Shown piece after piece: positions 8,434 to 11,879 of a DNA stretch of 11,879 nucleotides. The notes below the pieces were generated by a model, which made no database searches, was not told the origin of the DNA, and was given only the letters and a program-made list of their open reading frames with translations. Made by a program: the position numbers and the translations under genes. Every line of letters starts with the position of its first letter. The stretch's first letter is position 1. The DNA comes from DASQVO01 sp035640715 (GTDB lineage Bacteria; Actinomycetota; Actinomycetes; Streptosporangiales; Streptosporangiaceae): contig DASQVO010000505.1 in NCBI GenBank assembly GCA_035640715.1, forward strand, positions 1-11,879. The letters run 5' to 3'.

Positions 8434-9759
8434 TCACCGGCAGGCGCTGCGCGCGGCTGAATTCCCGGCGGCGGATCCGGGGCCCGATGGCGAGCTGCCC
8501 GATCCGTGACCGGCACTGCCTGTCCCGGTGGACGGGGAGCTGGCAGGACCCGCGGAGGGGGAACCGCCCGGCCGCCCGGAGCCGCCGTGTGTCCCCGGCG
8601 CTTGAGCCGGTTTCCGCGGCGGCGTGGCCGGCCTGGCAATGCCCTGATCCGTGGCCAGGTCATGGAAGAGCTGGCCGGCTGCCTGGTTGTCCCACAGCAC
8701 CGCAAGCTCGCCGCCCCGCGCCTGGTAATCCGTGCTGGACAGCGGCACGGTCGTGAACGTTACGTCCTGGCTGGAGATGCCCCGCATCTGGTTGGCGAGC
8801 GCCGGCACGTTCAGGCCCTGGTTCACCGTAAGGGAGGAGATCGCGGCGCTCAGGAACCGGGAGAGCCGGATGGGGTTGGCGAGCAGCCCCGAACCGATGG
8901 CCTCAGTGAGTGCCGAGGACAGCAGGCGTTGCTGATCCTGGATGCGGGCGAGATCGGAAGATACAAAAGAGTGGCGGTCCCGGGCATACGCAAGTGCGGT
9001 AATGCCGTCCAGGTGGTGCCTGCCCGCCGAGAGGCGAAGCCCGCTGTAAGGGTCGTCGAGAGGCTGCGGCAGGCAGATGTTCACGCCGCCGAGCGCGTTG
9101 ATGACCTTGACGAACCCGAGCAAGTTGACCTCCACGTAGTCGTTTATGGTCAGGCCTGTGGCCTGTTCGGCGGTCTGCACCATCAGCTGCGGGCCGCCGA
9201 AGCCGTAGGCGGCGTTGATCTTGTTCATCCCGTGGCCGGGAATGTTCACCCATGAGTCGCGGGGGATGCTGACGACGGTCACCCTGGTGCGGTTGGCGGA
9301 CACGTGCATCAGCATCATCGTGTCGGAATTCGAGCTGACGTCGTTGCCCACATGGAGCATGACCTCTTGGTGATGGGTGAGGCCGGTCCGCGGATCCACG
9401 CCCGCCACGAGAATATTCAGCGGGCCGCTCACGCCGGCGTTCCCGGTGCCTGCGTTGACGCGCTTGATGTGGTCGTTGATGTAGCCGGTGAGGGCCCACG
9501 TGCTGCCGGATACGAGCAGCACCAGCGCGGACATGGCGCCGGAGACGGCCAGCAGCGCCCGCCGCCTCCTGGCGGCCCTGCTCGCCGTGATACGTGAGAT
9601 CAGCCGTGCCTGGGCGGGAGAGTGGAGATATCGCTGGCGCTGCCTGCGGTATCCGTAGTCGGCGCCACTGTGGCCGCCGCGCGGGACGGCGCTGCCAGCG
9701 TCGCGGGTATGCACGTGCCGCCGGAAACCCCCGCCCGGTGTGCCCCGCCTGTCGGTCAT
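8434..9759 (-). CDS. LCP (LytR-CpsA-Psr) family cell-wall glycopolymer ligase
   Basis: This 441-residue type II membrane protein should transfer lipid-linked glycopolymers such as teichoic acid or arabinogalactan-type chains to peptidoglycan outside the membrane. A basic cytoplasmic N-terminus (1-67) precedes one helix (68-91). The LCP domain (about 113-370) has the expected residues: Asp146 in NSDTMML, the PRD at 166-168, Lys180 in MNKINAAYGFGG, and YARDRH (258-263) with Asp269 and Arg272 before QQ (276-277), which form the pyrophosphate and Mg2+ site. The tail (about 376-441) is low-complexity Pro/Ser/Gly and ends in the wall space; no LytR_C domain is visible. The start ATG has GGAGG four bases upstream. 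It reads away from the acyl-CoA dehydrogenase gene and is followed by the CbiX-like gene about 80 bases downstream. Confidence 0.9.
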   Translation of the reverse strand: MTDRRGTPGGGFRRHVHTRDAGSAVPRGGHSGADYGYRRQRQRYLHSPAQARLISRITASRAARRRRALLAVSGAMSALVLLVSGSTWALTGYINDHIKRVNAGTGNAGVSGPLNILVAGVDPRTGLTHHQEVMLHVGNDVSSNSDTMMLMHVSANRTRVTVVSIPRDSWVNIPGHGMNKINAAYGFGGPQLMVQTAEQATGLTINDYVEVNLLGFVKVINALGGVNICLPQPLDDPYSGLRLSAGRHHLDGITALAYARDRHSFVSSDLARIQDQQRLLSSALTEAIGSGLLANPIRLSRFLSAAISSLTVNQGLNVPALANQMRGISSQDVTFTTVPLSSTDYQARGGELAVLWDNQAAGQLFHDLATDQGIARPATPPRKPAQAPGTHGGSGRPGGSPSAGPASSPSTGTGSAGHGSGSSPSGPGSAAGNSAARSACR

Positions 9760-9947
9760 TGCCCCTCCAATGCCGCTGCCGACAGGCTACCCGGTGCCGC
9801 CCGGATACCTTTTCGCAGCGCCGGGCGGTAACGGCCGGAAAAATTGATGTGCCCGCGGGCGCAGACATCCCGTGCGGCGATCCGGCCCGGAGGTAACGCG
9901 ATGCTGGCCGCCGGCTGTCCGCTATGGCCTGGACGGCGCAGTTCCGT

Positions 9948-9970
9948 TATAGTTACTAGCGGGTAGCATA
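9948..9970 (+). promoter_or_regulatory. Promoter -10 box and operator-like repeat for the acyl-CoA dehydrogenase gene
   Basis: TATAGT (9948-9953) is an excellent -10 hexamer in a GC-rich region and would give a leader of about 60 bases. No good -35 is visible. Immediately after it, GTTACTAGCGGGTAGC (9952-9967) is an imperfect inverted repeat (TAC-ta-GC-gg-GTA core) overlapping the expected start of transcription. Its TTAC...GTA form resembles TetR-type operators seen before fatty-acid degradation genes in actinomycetes (inference). The rest of 9760-10021 holds the LCP ribosome-binding site and a weak reverse -10 (TAGCCT, complement of 9784-9789). Confidence 0.45.
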
Positions 9971-10021
9971 TCCAGGGCTACGAGGTCGGCAGGCACGCCG
10001 GGACGAATGGCAGAGGTTCGG

Positions 10022-11875
10022 ATGAGTCACTACAAGAGCAATCTCCGCGACATCGAGTTCAACCTGTTCGAAGTGCTGCGCCGCCAGGACGTCCTGGGCC
10101 AGGGGCCGTACGCGGAACTCGACGAGGAGACCGCCAGGGGGATCCTGGACGAGGTGAACCGGCTGGCCACCGGCCCGCTCGCCGAGTCTTTCGCCGACGC
10201 TGACCGCAATCCACCCGTCTTCGACCCGGCTGACGGCTCCGTGCGGATGCCGGAGTCGTTCCGCCGTTCATTCCGCGCCTACATGGACGCCGAGTGGTAC
10301 CGCCTCGACCTGCCGGCCGAACTGGGCGGCACGGGGGCGCCGCGCTCCCTGTACTGGGCCGTGGCCGAGCTCATCCTCGGCGCCAACCCCGCGGTCTGGT
10401 TCTACTCGAGCGGGCCGTCGTTCGCGCACCTGCTGTGGCGGATCGGTACCCCCGAGCAGAAGCGCTTCGCCGAGCTGGCTATCGAGCGCAAGTGGGGCTC
10501 CACGATGGTGCTGACCGAGCCGGACGCCGGGTCCGACGTGGGCGCCGCCCGGGCCAAGGCGATCGAGCAGGCCGACGGCACCTGGCACATCGAGGGCGTC
10601 AAGCGGTTCATCACCAGCGCCGAGCAGGACATGACCGAGAACATCTTCCACCTCGTGCTGGCGCGCCCCGAGGGGCACGGGCCCGGCACCAAGGGACTGT
10701 CGATGTTCCTCGTCCCCAAGTACCTGGTCAACGAGGACGGCTCGCTGGGTGAGCGCAACGGGGTCAAGGTCACCAACGTCGAGCACAAGATGGGGCTGAA
10801 GGCCTCCACGACGTGCGAGCTCACGTTCGGAGCGGACCGGCCCGCGGTCGGTACCCTGGTCGGCGGCGTCCACGACGGCATCCGGCAGATGTTCCAGATC
10901 ATCGAGCATGCCCGCATGATCATCGGCGTGAAGGCCATCGCCACGCTGTCCACGGGCTACCTGAACGCGCTGGACTATGCGAAGAACCGGGTGCAGGGGG
11001 CCGATCTCACCCAGATGCTCGACAAGACGGCGCCGCGGGTGACGACCACCCATCACCCGGATGTGCGCCGGATGCTCATGCTGCAGAAGGCCTACGCTGA
11101 GGGGCTGCGGGCGCTGGCCCTGTACATGGCCACGCTGCAGGACAGCCTCCAGGTGGCCCAGGCTGAGGGCCGGACGGACGAGGTGACCGCCGGCCTCAAC
11201 GACCTGCTCCTGCCGGTCGTCAAGGGCCTAGGCTCCGAGCGGGCCTACGAAATGCTGGCGCTGTCCCTGCAGACCCTCGGCGGATCGGGCTTCCTGCAGG
11301 ACTACCCGATCGAGCAGTACATCAGGGACTCCAAGATCGACAGCCTGTACGAGGGCACGACCGGCATCCAGGGCATGGACCTGTTCTTCCGCAAGATCGT
11401 CCGGGACGGCGGAAAGTCGCTGGGTGCCGTGCTCGCCGAGATCAGGGCCTTCGCCACGGCCGATGGCGGGAATGGCCGGCTGAAGACGGAGCGTGCCGCG
11501 CTCGCGCGGGCGGCTGACGACATTGAGGCGATGGTCGGCGCGATGACCGGCTTCCTGACCCAGGCGGCGGAGCAGCCGCCGGAGGTGTACCGGGTCGGGC
11601 TGAACACCACCCGGCTGCTGCTGGCGCTGGGGGACCTGCTGGTCGGCTGGCTGCTCACCCGGCAGGCGGAGATCGCCCTGGCCAGGCTGGACGACATCGG
11701 CGTACCCGCGCCGGAGGGCCGGAGCACCCGCGACAGCGACCGCGACTTTTACGCTGGAAAGATAGCGGCGGCACGGTTCTTCGCGGCCACGGTGCTGCCC
11801 CGGATCACCACCGAGCGGAAGATCACCGAGGAGACCGGCCTCGACCTGATGGAACTCCCCGAAGAAGCGTTTTAG
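10022..11875 (+). CDS. FadE5-type acyl-CoA dehydrogenase
   Basis: This 617-residue FAD enzyme oxidises acyl-CoA to trans-2-enoyl-CoA, the first step of beta-oxidation. It belongs to the long family with extra N- and C-terminal domains (AcylCoA_DH_N and acyl-CoA dehydrogenase C-terminal-like), represented by mycobacterial FadE5. The N-terminal extension begins MSHYKSNLRDIEFNLFEVL. The FAD/substrate motif MVLTEPDAGSDVG is near 162-174. The C-terminal helical domain carries the probable catalytic base Glu444 in SLYEGTTGIQ, followed by a four-helix C-terminal domain ending LMELPEEAF. ATG 10022 is preferred over in-frame ATG 10007 because AGAGG lies five bases upstream and family members start at MSHYKSN. 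The TAG stop is four bases from the window end, so the gene is complete. The substrate chain length cannot be read from the sequence. Confidence 0.92.
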   Translation: MSHYKSNLRDIEFNLFEVLRRQDVLGQGPYAELDEETARGILDEVNRLATGPLAESFADADRNPPVFDPADGSVRMPESFRRSFRAYMDAEWYRLDLPAELGGTGAPRSLYWAVAELILGANPAVWFYSSGPSFAHLLWRIGTPEQKRFAELAIERKWGSTMVLTEPDAGSDVGAARAKAIEQADGTWHIEGVKRFITSAEQDMTENIFHLVLARPEGHGPGTKGLSMFLVPKYLVNEDGSLGERNGVKVTNVEHKMGLKASTTCELTFGADRPAVGTLVGGVHDGIRQMFQIIEHARMIIGVKAIATLSTGYLNALDYAKNRVQGADLTQMLDKTAPRVTTTHHPDVRRMLMLQKAYAEGLRALALYMATLQDSLQVAQAEGRTDEVTAGLNDLLLPVVKGLGSERAYEMLALSLQTLGGSGFLQDYPIEQYIRDSKIDSLYEGTTGIQGMDLFFRKIVRDGGKSLGAVLAEIRAFATADGGNGRLKTERAALARAADDIEAMVGAMTGFLTQAAEQPPEVYRVGLNTTRLLLALGDLLVGWLLTRQAEIALARLDDIGVPAPEGRSTRDSDRDFYAGKIAAARFFAATVLPRITTERKITEETGLDLMELPEEAF

Positions 11876-11879
11876 CTGT

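Noticed and set aside
10268..11056. - strand open frame of 262 codons inside the acyl-CoA dehydrogenase gene
   Set aside because: The + strand gene is unmistakable and full length, and the antisense product has no motif.

Overview
The window is GC-rich throughout, with tightly packed genes, GTG starts and 4-base start/stop overlaps. Together with an LCP cell-wall ligase, a FadE5-type acyl-CoA dehydrogenase and a two-domain CbiX-like protein carrying a basic N-terminal stretch, this points to a high-GC actinomycete chromosome. I cannot name the genus. I see no tRNA, rRNA, CRISPR array, insertion sequence or phage gene.

Layout: (1) 2-241 is the 3' end of an unrecognised + strand gene. (2) 363 to about 4710 on the + strand is a seven-gene cation/proton antiporter operon. 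Its order is mrpE, mrpF, mrpG, an MbhD-like DUF4040 gene, an MbhE-MrpB fusion, mrpC, mrpD. All junctions are 4-base overlaps except the last, which is a 12-base gap. This is the order of the antiporter half of archaeal membrane-bound hydrogenase (Mbh) rather than the mrpABCDEFG order of Bacillus. The large NuoL-like part of MrpA is absent, and no hydrogenase genes follow. (3) 4705-7245 on the - strand is a ClpC-class AAA+ unfoldase that converges on mrpD. The mrpD frame has no stop where the protein should end; it stays open antisense through most of clpC to 6576. (4) 7452-8351 (-) is a CbiX/sirohydrochlorin-chelatase-like protein lacking the usual N-terminal HGS motif. (5) 8434-9759 (-) is a membrane-anchored LCP (LytR-CpsA-Psr) ligase. 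(6) 10022-11875 (+) is a complete FadE5-like acyl-CoA dehydrogenase, transcribed divergently from the LCP gene, with a promoter and operator-like site in the shared intergenic region.

How the genes relate: the Mrp-type genes should form one inner-membrane complex coupling Na+ (or K+) movement to H+ movement. The three - strand genes run in the same direction but look functionally unrelated (protein quality control, tetrapyrrole or cobalamin-type chelation, cell-wall glycopolymer attachment). The acyl-CoA dehydrogenase is a separate lipid-degradation unit. The points most worth checking are the Mbh-like Mrp module without the MrpA antiporter domain, the missing mrpD stop, the altered ClpP-docking tripeptide in the ClpC protein, and a possible short leader ORF coupled to the CbiX-like gene. 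No gap between genes exceeds 300 bases.
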